In this document: positions 23,478 to 31,027 of the stretch, piece by piece | How the letters are laid out: each line of letters starts with the position of its first letter | Position numbering within the stretch: position 1 is the stretch's first letter | Source of the DNA: JAGWBJ01 sp034423015 | GTDB lineage: Bacteria > Chloroflexota > Dehalococcoidia > Lucifugimonadales > JAGWBF01 | DNA length: 64,000 nt | Assembly (NCBI GenBank): GCA_034423015.1 | Contig: DAOUJG010000022.1 | Location: 1-64,000, forward strand | Direction of reading: 5' to 3' | Program-made: the position numbers and the translations under genes | The notes under the pieces: generated by a model | The model's database searches: none | What the model was told of the DNA's origin: nothing | The model's input: only the letters and a program-made list of their open reading frames with translations

Positions 23478-23884
23478 ACGTCGAGTATGCATTCCTCTGC
23501 GACTATGCCGACTCCGGTAACAAGCTCACGGCGGTAGGAATCGGGATTGACTCGATCTATGCGGAGGTCTTGCCAGCAATTCATCCGCAGCTTTTCGTCG
23601 TTCTCGCGCTGAAGTTTACGGCTGGCGAGACTGGGAGAAGGAGGGCGTTCGAGGTGCACTTGCAGGACGCCGATGCCAAGGACATCATCCCGCCGACAAC
23701 TGGCAATCTGGACGTTCCGGCACCGGCCGAGGGGATGACCTACCGGACTCATCGAATTGTGAACGGTCTGTACGGCCTAAGACTAGAGCGATTCGGTGAC
23801 TACCAGGTAAGCTGGATCATAGATGGCTATGAGGTCCATGCGCTGCATTTCCGAGTCGCCCAAAGGCCTAGGGCGCCCAGATAA
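23474..23884 (+). CDS. DUF6941-family protein
   Basis: This 136-residue protein starts MNVEYAFLCDYADSGNKLTA, the typical opening of DUF6941 proteins, which continue with VGIGIDSIYAEVLPAIHPQL. It is predicted to be a soluble beta-sandwich. The function of the family is unknown. The gene has no good ribosome site of its own, consistent with coupling to the small ORF overlapping its start codon. It is followed by an intrinsic terminator. Confidence 0.65.
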   Translation: MNVEYAFLCDYADSGNKLTAVGIGIDSIYAEVLPAIHPQLFVVLALKFTAGETGRRRAFEVHLQDADAKDIIPPTTGNLDVPAPAEGMTYRTHRIVNGLYGLRLERFGDYQVSWIIDGYEVHALHFRVAQRPRAPR

Positions 23885-23910
23885 GCAGCCCGAAAACCTG
23901 GACCACAGTT

Positions 23911-23939
23911 GGCCCGGTCGCCTGTTTGACCGGGCCTTT
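23911..23939 (+). terminator. Intrinsic terminator after the DUF6941 gene
   Basis: GGCCCGGTC (23911-23919) pairs with GACCGGGCC (23928-23936) around an 8-nt loop and is followed by TTT. It is a strong 9-bp GC stem with a short T tract, 27 bp after the stop codon. Confidence 0.8.
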
Positions 23940-24034
23940 CGGTGCCCATCACCCGGCCATGGTTCGGCCCGGGAGTCCCCGCTGCGCCGGTCCGTGCCGT
24001 GTGCCTGAGGGCATCCCCCCGTGCTCCGTCTCCA

Positions 24035-24063
24035 TTGACTCGCTCCACGGCCTGTGGTACAAG
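24035..24063 (+). promoter_or_regulatory. Promoter of the first MaoC-like gene, probably leaderless
   Basis: TTGACT (24035-24040), 17 bp, TACAAG (24058-24063), with TGG making it an extended -10. The GTG start codon is at 24072, so transcription would start within about two bases of it. AAGGAG overlaps the -10 and may be coincidental. Confidence 0.5.
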
Positions 24064-24071
24064 GAGTAGCC

Positions 24072-24500
24072 GTGGCAGAGGGCGCCAAGAGACAGTTCGA
24101 CTTCGACAGCGCCGAGGCCGGGGAGGACCTGGGCTCCTATGAGTACGTGCTCACCCAGGAGATGCTGGACCGGTACCGGGAGTCGGTGGACGACCCGGAG
24201 GCGGTCTTCGCCACCATCGCCGTCAAGCACGACGCCACCGCCTTCCTGATGGTCTACGACGACGCCACCGGGAACGTGAACGCCGGCAACGAGGTGGAGT
24301 TCTTCAACGAGCCCATCCCCGGCAAGCGCATCACGGTCAGGGCCACCCTGGCGGACAAGTACCACCGCCGCGACAGGCCGTACATCGTGCTGGAAGCCAC
24401 CGCGGAGGACGAGGACGGACGCCTCCTGGAGCGCGTCCGGACCTACCAGCTGAAGAAGCCCGACGAGTTGGGAAGAAAATGGAACCCCCAGGGCCCCTAG
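24072..24500 (+). CDS. MaoC-like hot-dog protein (first of a pair)
   Basis: This 142-residue hot-dog-fold protein has the N-terminal helix region LTQEMLDRYRESVDDPEAVF and the strand NEVEFFNEPIPGKRITVRA, as in the non-catalytic half of two-domain MaoC hydratases. No clear D..NPIH hydratase motif is seen. The second MaoC-like gene follows 84 bp later, so the two may form a heterodimeric acyl-CoA or hydroxyacyl hydratase. It starts with GTG; substrate unknown. Confidence 0.7.
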   Translation: MAEGAKRQFDFDSAEAGEDLGSYEYVLTQEMLDRYRESVDDPEAVFATIAVKHDATAFLMVYDDATGNVNAGNEVEFFNEPIPGKRITVRATLADKYHRRDRPYIVLEATAEDEDGRLLERVRTYQLKKPDELGRKWNPQGP

Positions 24501-24529
24501 CAATGCCCCCCGGTCAAGGGGACTCCTTG

Positions 24530-24573
24530 CCCGCGCGGAGCGCGGGGTGGGAGGGTGGGCCCAATAACCCGGG
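24530..24573. repeat. Dispersed hairpin repeat, copy A
   Basis: The 44-bp element starts CCCGCGCGGAGCG and ends CCAATAACCCGGG. The first part folds as CCGCGC-GGA-GCGCGG. A second copy at 49947-49991 shares both ends and keeps a hairpin with changed pairs. Here it lies between the two MaoC-like genes and abuts the ribosome site of the second. Confidence 0.75.
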
Positions 24574-24584
24574 AGGGGCCTAGG

Positions 24585-25013
24585 ATGTTCAGAGGATCCC
24601 TAGAGGTCGGCGCGGAGCTTCCCCCGCTCGCCAAGACGGTCACCCAGGAGAAGATCGACCTGTTCGAGGCGTGCGGCGTTCTGGAGCGGGCCAGCATCCA
24701 CACCGACAGGGACCTGGCGGCCCGAAAGCTGGGCACGTCCTACCCGGTGGCGTCGGGCCGCATGGCCATAGCCTTCGTGTCCGAGGCCCTCAGGAAGCTG
24801 TTCGGCGCCGAGGCCTTCCACACCACCGGCAGCGTGAACCTCAAGTTCCTGCGCCCCGTGAAGGACGGCGACGTGATAACCGTCCGCGGACGTGTCACGG
24901 AGACCGTTCCCGAGGACGGCGGGACCCGGGCGACGGTGGAGGTGTGGTCCGAGAACCAGAAGGGCCACAGGACGGCCGCCGGCGTCGGAAGCGCCAGGGT
25001 CTCCCACCGGTAG
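24585..25013 (+). CDS. MaoC-like hydratase (second of a pair)
   Basis: This 142-residue hot-dog protein resembles MaoC dehydratases. The motif region is LERASIHTDRDLAARKLG, then YPVASGRMAIAF, in place of the canonical GDxNPIHxDxxxA. The catalytic His is kept (SIHTD), but the usual Asp five residues earlier is Glu. FLRPVKDGDVITVRGRV is the usual C-terminal strand. The ATG at 24585 follows GGGAGGGG. It probably works with the preceding hot-dog protein. Confidence 0.75.
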   Translation: MFRGSLEVGAELPPLAKTVTQEKIDLFEACGVLERASIHTDRDLAARKLGTSYPVASGRMAIAFVSEALRKLFGAEAFHTTGSVNLKFLRPVKDGDVITVRGRVTETVPEDGGTRATVEVWSENQKGHRTAAGVGSARVSHR

Positions 25014-25028
25014 GCGGGCGCGCGCACG

Positions 25029-25934
25029 TTGCCTGCGTGGCTCCTCCTCGCCCTCCTGTCCCCCGTCCTGTTCGCCTCCGTCAACTGCCTGGAAAAGTTC
25101 ATCGTCGACCGCTCCCGCACCAGCATCTATCACTACGTGGCGTGGGTGGGCGTGTTCGATTCGCTCATCGGAGTCGTGGTCCTGGCGGCGGCCAGTGGCC
25201 AGGGCGTCGACGGGCGCGCCTACCTGGGGGGCTGGCTCTCGGGCACGATGGTGTCCGTCAGCCTCGTGCTCTACCTCCTGGCGCTGCGCATGGGGCAGGT
25301 GACCCGGGTCATCCCCGTCTGGTACCTGAACCCCCTGATGGTGGCCCCCATGGCGGCCGTGTTCCTGGGAGAGCACATCTCCCTGCTGGCCGTCCTCGCC
25401 ATCGTGATGGCGGTGATGGGCGGCGTACTGGTGTCGTGGCAGGGCGGCGGCAAGGAGTCCCGCTCCTTCGGCAATCCCGTGCCGATACTCCTGGCGCTGG
25501 GGGCGGCGGTGTTCATGGCCGTGTCCATAGTCCTGGCCAAGGAGTTCCTGGAGAGCGACACCTTCTGGCAGTTCTTCGGCGTCTACCGCCTGGGCGTCGC
25601 CACCGTCATGCTCTGGACCTTCGCCCTCCCCCAGGTCCGGGAAGACCCGGCCGCGGCGCTGAGGAGCCCCAGCTTCATGGGAATGGTCATCGCCGCGGAG
25701 GCCCTGGTGACTCTGTCGCTAATCGCCCGCAACGGCGCCATCAACCTGGGGCCCGTCTCCCTGGTGGCCGCCGTCAGCTCCGTCCAGCCCACCGTGGTGT
25801 TCCTCTACTCGCTGCTCCTGGCCCGCCTCCTGCCGTCGCGGTTCGGCCACTGGATCGTGGCTGGGACCATCAGACCCCAGGTGGCCGGTATCGCCGCCAT
25901 CACCGCCGGGGTCGTGATTATCTCCTTGCAGTAG
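25029..25934 (+). CDS. EamA/DMT-family transporter
   Basis: This 301-residue protein has about ten membrane helices and two EamA repeats. The first contains TRVIPVWYLNPLMVAPMAAVFLGE, typical of the conserved P...P/GE region; the second contains LGPVSLVAAVSSVQPTVVFL. DMT proteins export metabolites such as amino acids, or take up solutes; the direction is unknown. It starts with TTG 15 bp after the MaoC gene and overlaps a convergent MFS gene by 17 bp. Confidence 0.85.
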   Translation: MPAWLLLALLSPVLFASVNCLEKFIVDRSRTSIYHYVAWVGVFDSLIGVVVLAAASGQGVDGRAYLGGWLSGTMVSVSLVLYLLALRMGQVTRVIPVWYLNPLMVAPMAAVFLGEHISLLAVLAIVMAVMGGVLVSWQGGGKESRSFGNPVPILLALGAAVFMAVSIVLAKEFLESDTFWQFFGVYRLGVATVMLWTFALPQVREDPAAALRSPSFMGMVIAAEALVTLSLIARNGAINLGPVSLVAAVSSVQPTVVFLYSLLLARLLPSRFGHWIVAGTIRPQVAGIAAITAGVVIISLQ

Positions 25935-27207
25935 CGCCGCTCTCCCGGGAGCCGGCGCGGCCGCCGGTGGAGGGCATGACCAGGGAGACCAGGAACCCCA
26001 GGGCGAACAGGGCCGAAGCGAAGTAGAACACGGACTGCCGGCTGATGGACTCGGCTAGCTGGCCCGCCGCCAGGGACGAGGCGAACCCGAAGAAGGCGTT
26101 GCTCCCCCACATGAAGCCTATGAAGGTGCCCTCCAGCCCCCGGCCCTCCACCACGTCGATGGCGGCGGCCTGGGTGAGGGAGTTCACCGTGAACATGAAG
26201 AGGCCGAAGGCGGCCACGGACAGGGTCATCCAGGGGCCGCTGCCCCCCAGCACCATGGTCACGGGCAGTATCGCCCCCGCGGCCATGGTCACGGCTATGA
26301 TGGACTTCCGGCCCATGCGGTCGGACATGGCGCCGAAGAGGGGGCCCGACACGATGCCCGGCGCGGCCAGCAGGGCCACGTGCACCGCCACGGTGAAGTC
26401 GCTTTTCCCCAGCTCCTTGGATACGTAGAGGGGGATCATCCACATCAGCGGCCTGTCGCCCATGCCGCGCAGGGCGGAGACGGCGAAGATGGGGAGGATG
26501 TCCCACCAACCTCCGCCCCGCATGGCCTCCTGGAGGCCGCGCACCTGGAGCTTCAGCTTGCCGGTGAAGCCGGCGGCCGCCAGCCGAGGCCCCCCGGCTT
26601 GTCTCAGGAAGACCAGCAGCATCAGGGAGAGGAGGACCAACAGGGGAGTGCCGCCGCCCATGATCCACCGCCAGCCCACGAAGGTCAGGAGTGCCCCGGC
26701 CAGGAGGGACCCGGCCCAGTCGCCCACGTTGCCCGTGGACCGGTGCAGGGACATGAGCAGGCCGCTTCGCCTGGGGTACCTCTGGGCCAGCAGCCCCAGG
26801 GCCGGGGGATGCCACAGTGCCGTCCCGGCGGCGGGGAGGAACAGCACGGCCAGGATCACCGCGTAGTTGGGAGATACGGCCACCAGGAAGTAGCCCAGGC
26901 CGATGAGGGCCATGCTGAAGGCCAGTATCTGTCCCCGGCGGTGCTGGAACATGTCCACCAGGAACCCGCCGCCCATGCTGACGGCGCCGCTGTACAGGGA
27001 CCGGGCCCCGTCCAGCAGGCTCACCTGGAAGTCGGACAGCCCCAAGGCGTCGTAGATCCGGGTGGTGAGTATCACCAGGAAGCCCCGGCCGTAGGTATGC
27101 TCCAGGCCGTGGGCCCCGATGACGTTGCCGGCCATGAGGGCGTTGCTTCTTCGCGCCGCTTGGTCCCCGGGCCCCGCCCCCGTAGCCTGTTCGTCCGTCC
27201 GCGCCAA
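25918..27207 (-). CDS. MFS transporter
   Basis: This 429-residue protein has about 12 hydrophobic helices. GAMSDRMGRKSIIAV is the loop 8-9 copy of the MFS A motif, and the N-terminal copy (GGFLVDMFQHRRGQIL) is degenerate. It begins ALARTDEQATGAG, with a TTG start at 27207 chosen because AAGGAG is four bases upstream. A TTG six codons earlier has no ribosome site. Substrate unknown. It is related by eye to the MFS gene at 52280, sharing GAHGLEHTYGRGF versus GHGLAHLYDFGLP. Confidence 0.85.
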   Translation of the reverse strand: MARTDEQATGAGPGDQAARRSNALMAGNVIGAHGLEHTYGRGFLVILTTRIYDALGLSDFQVSLLDGARSLYSGAVSMGGGFLVDMFQHRRGQILAFSMALIGLGYFLVAVSPNYAVILAVLFLPAAGTALWHPPALGLLAQRYPRRSGLLMSLHRSTGNVGDWAGSLLAGALLTFVGWRWIMGGGTPLLVLLSLMLLVFLRQAGGPRLAAAGFTGKLKLQVRGLQEAMRGGGWWDILPIFAVSALRGMGDRPLMWMIPLYVSKELGKSDFTVAVHVALLAAPGIVSGPLFGAMSDRMGRKSIIAVTMAAGAILPVTMVLGGSGPWMTLSVAAFGLFMFTVNSLTQAAAIDVVEGRGLEGTFIGFMWGSNAFFGFASSLAAGQLAESISRQSVFYFASALFALGFLVSLVMPSTGGRAGSRESGATARR

Positions 27208-27373
27208 CGCGCTCCTTCCGGGCAACGCCCTAGGTTGACAGCGGGTACGATGCTATCAGACAACCCAAGGGGTTTCAACAAGCCGCCCCCCCAGCCGGAA
27301 AAGGCCCCACGGACAAGGCCCCACGGAAGATACCCATCAGGTGTGCCACACACCGGAGAATCAAATGTCGTTG

Positions 27374-27382
27374 TGCTATCAT
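27374..27382 (+). promoter_or_regulatory. Extended -10 promoter of the isochorismatase-like gene
   Basis: TGC followed by TATCAT (27377-27382) with no clear -35. The 27208-27464 gap also holds a 14-bp tandem duplication (27301-27328) but no gene. Confidence 0.45.
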
Positions 27383-27464
27383 GTTCCCGCCCGGACGTTC
27401 CCGTCGGGGGACCCTGCGGATGCAGGTTCGGGCACGCCAACAACGCTCGCCGAGGAGGGATGGA

Positions 27465-28052
27465 ATGACCACGCAGCTCAGCATAGACCGGGACCGCACG
27501 GCGCTACTGGTCATGGACTATCAGAACGACATCGTGGGCAGCGTGTCCGGCGCCGAGCGGGCGGGGCTCCTCCACAGGGCCTCCTCCGTGGTGGCGGCGA
27601 CTCGCAGGGCGGGAATCCCCGTGGTCTACGTCGTGGTGTCCTTCCGCCCCGGCCACCCCGAGGTGAGCGCCCGGAACAAGTCCTTCAGTGCCATGAAGAG
27701 CACGGGCCGGCTCAGGGAGGGGACCCCCGGGGCCGAGGTCCACGGCGCCGTGCGCCCCGACCCCGGCGAGGTGGTCGTCACCAAGCGGCGCGTGGGCGCC
27801 TTCTCCACGACGGACATGGAGACGGTGCTGAGGTCCATGGGCGTCACCAACCTGGTGCTGGCCGGCATCTCCACCAGCGGGGTCGTTCTGAGCACAGTCC
27901 GGTGGGCGGCGGACGCGGACTACGAGATCGTGGTGCTGGCGGACTGCTGCGCCGACCCGGACCCCGAGGTGCACAGGGTCCTGACCGAGAAGGTATTCCC
28001 CCGCCAGGCCACGGTGGCCCGCTCCCTGGACTACCTGCACGCCCTCGCCTAG
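27465..28052 (+). CDS. Isochorismatase-superfamily protein lacking the catalytic Cys
   Basis: This 195-residue Rossmann-like hydrolase fold has Asp18 (LLVMDYQND) and Lys107 (VVTKRRVGAF), two of the Asp-Lys-Cys triad. In place of the nucleophile segment GxxTxxCVxxT it has GISTSGVVLST, so the Cys position is Val140. True isochorismatases such as EntB also lack the Cys, whereas amidases and nicotinamidases need it. The protein may therefore cleave a vinyl ether or act non-catalytically. The ATG at 27465 follows GAGGAGGG. It is followed by a degenerate alpha/beta hydrolase gene. Confidence 0.85.
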   Translation: MTTQLSIDRDRTALLVMDYQNDIVGSVSGAERAGLLHRASSVVAATRRAGIPVVYVVVSFRPGHPEVSARNKSFSAMKSTGRLREGTPGAEVHGAVRPDPGEVVVTKRRVGAFSTTDMETVLRSMGVTNLVLAGISTSGVVLSTVRWAADADYEIVVLADCCADPDPEVHRVLTEKVFPRQATVARSLDYLHALA

Positions 28053-28059
28053 GGCCCGC

Positions 28060-28087
28060 TTGCCACGCCCGCGTCTGCGTGTATACT
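28060..28087 (+). promoter_or_regulatory. Promoter of the alpha/beta-hydrolase-like gene
   Basis: TTGCCA (28060-28065), a 16-bp spacer and TATACT (28082-28087). The ATG is about 45 bp downstream of the predicted start. Confidence 0.55.
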
Positions 28088-28139
28088 ACTTACTGGACTG
28101 GCAAGGGCTGGACTCGCGAGGGCTTCGCCCGGGAGCGGT

Positions 28140-28901
28140 ATGGTGGATGTCGTTCTGGTACACGATGTAGGCCACGGGGCCTGGTGCTGGGGCAAGGTCT
28201 GGGGCTGCCTGACCGCTCCCGTGGAACACCCTCCGCGGCTGTACGTTGGCGGCAAGGTCGGCAAGGTGGTCACCGTCGACCTGCCCCGGCAGGTCATCCA
28301 GCCCGGCGACGACCCGACGGAGGCGTCGCTGGATGACTACGTAGACACCGTGACCGCTGCGGTCCGGGACAGGGGCCTCGGCGACGTGCTCCTGGTGGGG
28401 CACGGCGCGTCTGCGCCGGTAGTGCTCCACGCCGCCGCCAGGCTGGAGCAGCCGCCCAGCAGGGTCGTCCTCCTGGCGGGCATTCTCCCCGCGGAGGGCA
28501 AGAGTGTCCTGGACACCCTGCCCCGGCTCCACAGGATGGGGTTGAAGACCTCCGCCCGCATGAGCCGCCTTACCCGGCGGGAGTTCCGGCTGCCCAAGGC
28601 CGTCATAGACCATGTCTACTGCCGCGGGATGGACCCCTTCGACGTGATCCAGGTCACTGGCTGGTTCAGCCCCCTGCCAATGCGGTTCTTCCGCTCGCCG
28701 GTGTACCTGGACGACATGGCCAGACCCTGCCCCGTGACCTACGTGTCCCTGTGGCGGGACGCCCTGGTCCCCCTCTCCCTTCAGCAGAAGATGGCGTCCC
28801 GGCTGGACGGCATCGAGATGGGCCCCGAGGTGGACTCCTGCCACGAGGTGATGCTCGAACGGCCCAGGGAGCTGGCCGACCTTCTGGTCAGGTACGCGTA
28901 G
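28140..28901 (+). CDS. Alpha/beta-hydrolase-fold protein with altered nucleophile elbow
   Basis: This 253-residue protein opens VVLVHDVGHGAWCWGKVW, the HG-x-W oxyanion region of HNL/esterase-like alpha/beta hydrolases. The elbow reads LLVGHGASAPVVLHAA: where LVGHS-x-G is expected, the Ser position is Gly89. A late Asp (LWRDALVPLS) and His (VDSCHEVMLERP) are in the right places for the other triad members. It may be inactive, or use Ser91. It has its own promoter. No partner is identified. Confidence 0.7.
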   Translation: MVDVVLVHDVGHGAWCWGKVWGCLTAPVEHPPRLYVGGKVGKVVTVDLPRQVIQPGDDPTEASLDDYVDTVTAAVRDRGLGDVLLVGHGASAPVVLHAAARLEQPPSRVVLLAGILPAEGKSVLDTLPRLHRMGLKTSARMSRLTRREFRLPKAVIDHVYCRGMDPFDVIQVTGWFSPLPMRFFRSPVYLDDMARPCPVTYVSLWRDALVPLSLQQKMASRLDGIEMGPEVDSCHEVMLERPRELADLLVRYA

Positions 28902-28935
28902 CCGTCAGGGCGCCCAGACCTTGGGGACCTCTCCG

Positions 28936-29199
28936 ATGGACGACACCGAGTTTCTACGCCGGATGGAGGACAAGATACGCCGGCTCACCGGCCGGGACGT
29001 GGTGCTGCGCCTGGACGAGAGCGAGAACGACCAGATGAGCATCGACCTGAACGGCCCGGAGCCCGTGGTGACCCTGGGCTCCAATGCCGTCCGGTACTCG
29101 GGCTTCGCACGTATGGCCATCGAGTACGCCGTCGCCTCCATCAGGGAGCGGCGGGAGATCGGCCAGCTTGAGTTCCATATTCTTCTGGCGAGGAACTAG
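28936..29199 (+). CDS. Small conserved-looking protein of unknown function
   Basis: This 87-residue soluble protein is rich in charged residues (EFLRRMEDKIRRLTGRDVVL, then NAVRYSGFARMAIEYAVASI). It is predicted to have helix-strand-helix structure. No family is recognised. The frame has GC-rich third positions and lies in a tight plus-strand run, which supports coding. A TTG 15 bases upstream is an alternative start. A 20-bp duplication covers its stop codon. Confidence 0.55.
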   Translation: MDDTEFLRRMEDKIRRLTGRDVVLRLDESENDQMSIDLNGPEPVVTLGSNAVRYSGFARMAIEYAVASIRERREIGQLEFHILLARN

Positions 29200-29220
29200 G
29201 GCTTCTGGCGAGGAACTGGG
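29181..29220. repeat. Short 20-bp tandem duplication over a stop codon
   Basis: Two adjacent 20-bp units share TTCTGGCGAGGAACT (18 of 20 positions match). The first unit contains the last codons and TAG of the preceding gene. It is probably a recent replication slippage event. Confidence 0.8.
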
Positions 29221-29277
29221 GCCCCGGCCGGGAAACCCCGGCGAATCGGGTCCGGGCGACCGTTGGGGAGTAGGGGC

Positions 29278-29466
29278 ATGGCCATAGCCGAGTACGCCTG
29301 CCGGACCTGCCGCCACGAGTTCCCCTGGTTCAGCGCCGACGGTCCCACGCCGCGGTGCCCCAGGTGCGGCGGCGTCGACCTCAGCCTGAACCCGTGGCTC
29401 CTGCTCACGCCGGACTCCGACGGCCTCACCGACGAGGACCACTTGGAGAGGCTCCTGGCCGTATGA
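29278..29466 (+). CDS. Small zinc-ribbon protein (FmdB-like)
   Basis: This 62-residue protein has a zinc ribbon, CRTC near residues 8-11 and CPRCGG near residues 27-32, as in FmdB/CxxC-CxxC regulatory proteins. The C-terminal half is acidic (DSDGLTDEDHLERLLAV). The ATG at 29278 follows GTAGGGG. Function unknown; a nucleic-acid-binding or regulatory role is plausible. Confidence 0.65.
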   Translation: MAIAEYACRTCRHEFPWFSADGPTPRCPRCGGVDLSLNPWLLLTPDSDGLTDEDHLERLLAV

Positions 29467-29513
29467 GGCGAGGGGTGCGCCCCGTGAGAGGGTGCTAGGG
29501 CCCTGAGGGGAGG

Positions 29514-29975
29514 CTAGGAAACGAAGGGGACGGTGGCCCTGGCCCGGGCCACGACCTGGTCCCGCTGGTTGGTCCCCGTCACTTCGCAGCGGACCAGGCC
29601 CAGACCTCCCTCCTCGGACACCTCGGTCACCTGGCCCGTGAAGGTGACGGTGTCGCCGGCCCGGAAGGGCTCGGTGGCCCGCATCTCCAGACGGCTCCCC
29701 CGGGCCATCAGGTTGCGCAGGGGAAAGGCCTTCTCCAGCAGCTCCGCCACGTAGGCGACGGTGGCCACGCCCATGTTCACCGTGCCGCCGAAGATGCCCT
29801 GCTTGGCGTACTCGGGTTCGGTATGCAGGTTGCGCCAGCCCTCTCTCAGGCCCACCGGCGCGTACTTGGCGTAGTTGTCGATGGACTGCTGGTCCTCGTG
29901 CTTCACCAGTATGGGGAGCTCGTCCCCAACCCGTATGGAATCGAAGGACGATGTCCTCGCGTGCAGTGTGGCCAC
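29514..29975 (-). CDS. MaoC-like dehydratase
   Basis: This 153-residue hot-dog protein has the MaoC pattern DNYAKYAPVGLREGWRNLHTEPEYAKQG, with His in NLHTE as the probable catalytic base. FGGTVNMGVATVAYVAELL and FRAGDTVTFTGQVTEV follow. The GTG at 29975 was chosen; the 30-codon N-terminal extension to 30065 is Pro/Arg-rich and overlaps the promoter of the divergent ABC operon. It is the third hot-dog protein in 6 kb and may have an acyl-CoA-related substrate. Confidence 0.75.
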   Translation of the reverse strand: MATLHARTSSFDSIRVGDELPILVKHEDQQSIDNYAKYAPVGLREGWRNLHTEPEYAKQGIFGGTVNMGVATVAYVAELLEKAFPLRNLMARGSRLEMRATEPFRAGDTVTFTGQVTEVSEEGGLGLVRCEVTGTNQRDQVVARARATVPFVS

Positions 29976-30082
29976 CTTCGGTCTGCCTTTCCGGGGACGT
30001 GCCCGGGACAAGCCCGGGGACGAGAGATGTGGGGCTACGTTAACACCTTGTGAGCCGGCCTTCAAGTCAGCCGTGGTCCCTG

Positions 30083-30091
30083 TGCTATAAT
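30083..30091 (+). promoter_or_regulatory. Extended -10 promoter of the ABC operon, probably leaderless
   Basis: TGC followed by a perfect TATAAT (30086-30091). The ATG is only nine bases further (30101), so the transcript would start within a few bases of the start codon. No Shine-Dalgarno is possible. Confidence 0.6.
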
Positions 30092-30100
30092 CCGGGCGCC

Positions 30101-31024
30101 ATGGACGAGGTGATCCAGGTGCGGGGGCTGGTCAAGCGCTACGGCCGCCTCACCGCCGTGGACGGCGTTTCGTTCACGGTGCGGCGGGGCGAGGTGTTCG
30201 GGATCCTGGGGCCCAATGGCGCCGGGAAGACCACGACCTTGGAGATCATCGAGGGGCTGCAGCCGCCCACCGAGGGGGAGACGCGGGTCCTGGGGATGGA
30301 CACCCGCCGGGACCCTATCCAGGTCAAGGGGCGCATCGGGGTCCAGCTTCAGGCCTCGGCCTACTTCGACCACCTGACCCTGCACGAAATTCTGACCCTC
30401 TTCGGCTCTTTCTACCCCAGGCGCCTGCCGGCGGGTCAGCTGCTGGACGCGGTGGGCCTGGCCGACCGTTCGGGGACCACCCTGAAGAAGCTCTCGGGAG
30501 GGCAGAAGCAGAGGTTCACGGTGGCGGCCAGCCTCGTGAACGACTCCGAGGTGGTCATCCTCGACGAGCCCACCACCGGGCTGGACCCCCAGGCCCGGCG
30601 CAATCTGTGGGAGCTAGTCCGCTTGATCCACTCCTACGGAAAGACCGTCGTCCTCACGACCCACTACATAGAAGAGGCCGAGGCCCTCTGCCACCGGGTC
30701 GCCATCATGGACGACGGCCTTATCGTGGCCCTGGACACACCCTCCGGCCTGCTGCTCCGCGTCGAGAGGCCCTACCTGGTGAAGCTCTCCACCGGCAGGG
30801 ACCTGTCGCCCCAGGATGTGGAGTCCCTCAGGCCAACCCCCGACGACGTGGTCGTCGCAGATGGGGCTTCGTGCCGGCTCAGGGTGAAGGACGCGCCTCG
30901 GGCCGTGGCGCACGTCCTCGACTGGGCTGCCGGCAGGGGCGTCACCCTGGAACGCCTGGAGGTGGTCCAGGCCACCCTGGAGGACGTGTTCCTGGAGCTC
31001 ACGGGCAAAGAGATGAGGGACTAG
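30101..31024 (+). CDS. ABC transporter ATP-binding protein (ABC-2 exporter type)
   Basis: This 307-residue ATPase has Walker A GPNGAGKTT, signature LSGGQKQR, Walker B VVILDEPTTGLD and the switch His in LTTHYIEEAE. The C-terminal about 70 residues form the DrrA/NodI-type accessory domain (ARGVTLERLEVVQATLEDVF). It powers the permease encoded 3 bp downstream. Such pairs export drugs, lipids or polysaccharide; the substrate is not evident. Start as judged from the promoter and the VIQVRGLVKRYG opening. Confidence 0.92.
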   Translation: MDEVIQVRGLVKRYGRLTAVDGVSFTVRRGEVFGILGPNGAGKTTTLEIIEGLQPPTEGETRVLGMDTRRDPIQVKGRIGVQLQASAYFDHLTLHEILTLFGSFYPRRLPAGQLLDAVGLADRSGTTLKKLSGGQKQRFTVAASLVNDSEVVILDEPTTGLDPQARRNLWELVRLIHSYGKTVVLTTHYIEEAEALCHRVAIMDDGLIVALDTPSGLLLRVERPYLVKLSTGRDLSPQDVESLRPTPDDVVVADGASCRLRVKDAPRAVAHVLDWAAGRGVTLERLEVVQATLEDVFLELTGKEMRD

Positions 31025-31027
31025 CCC

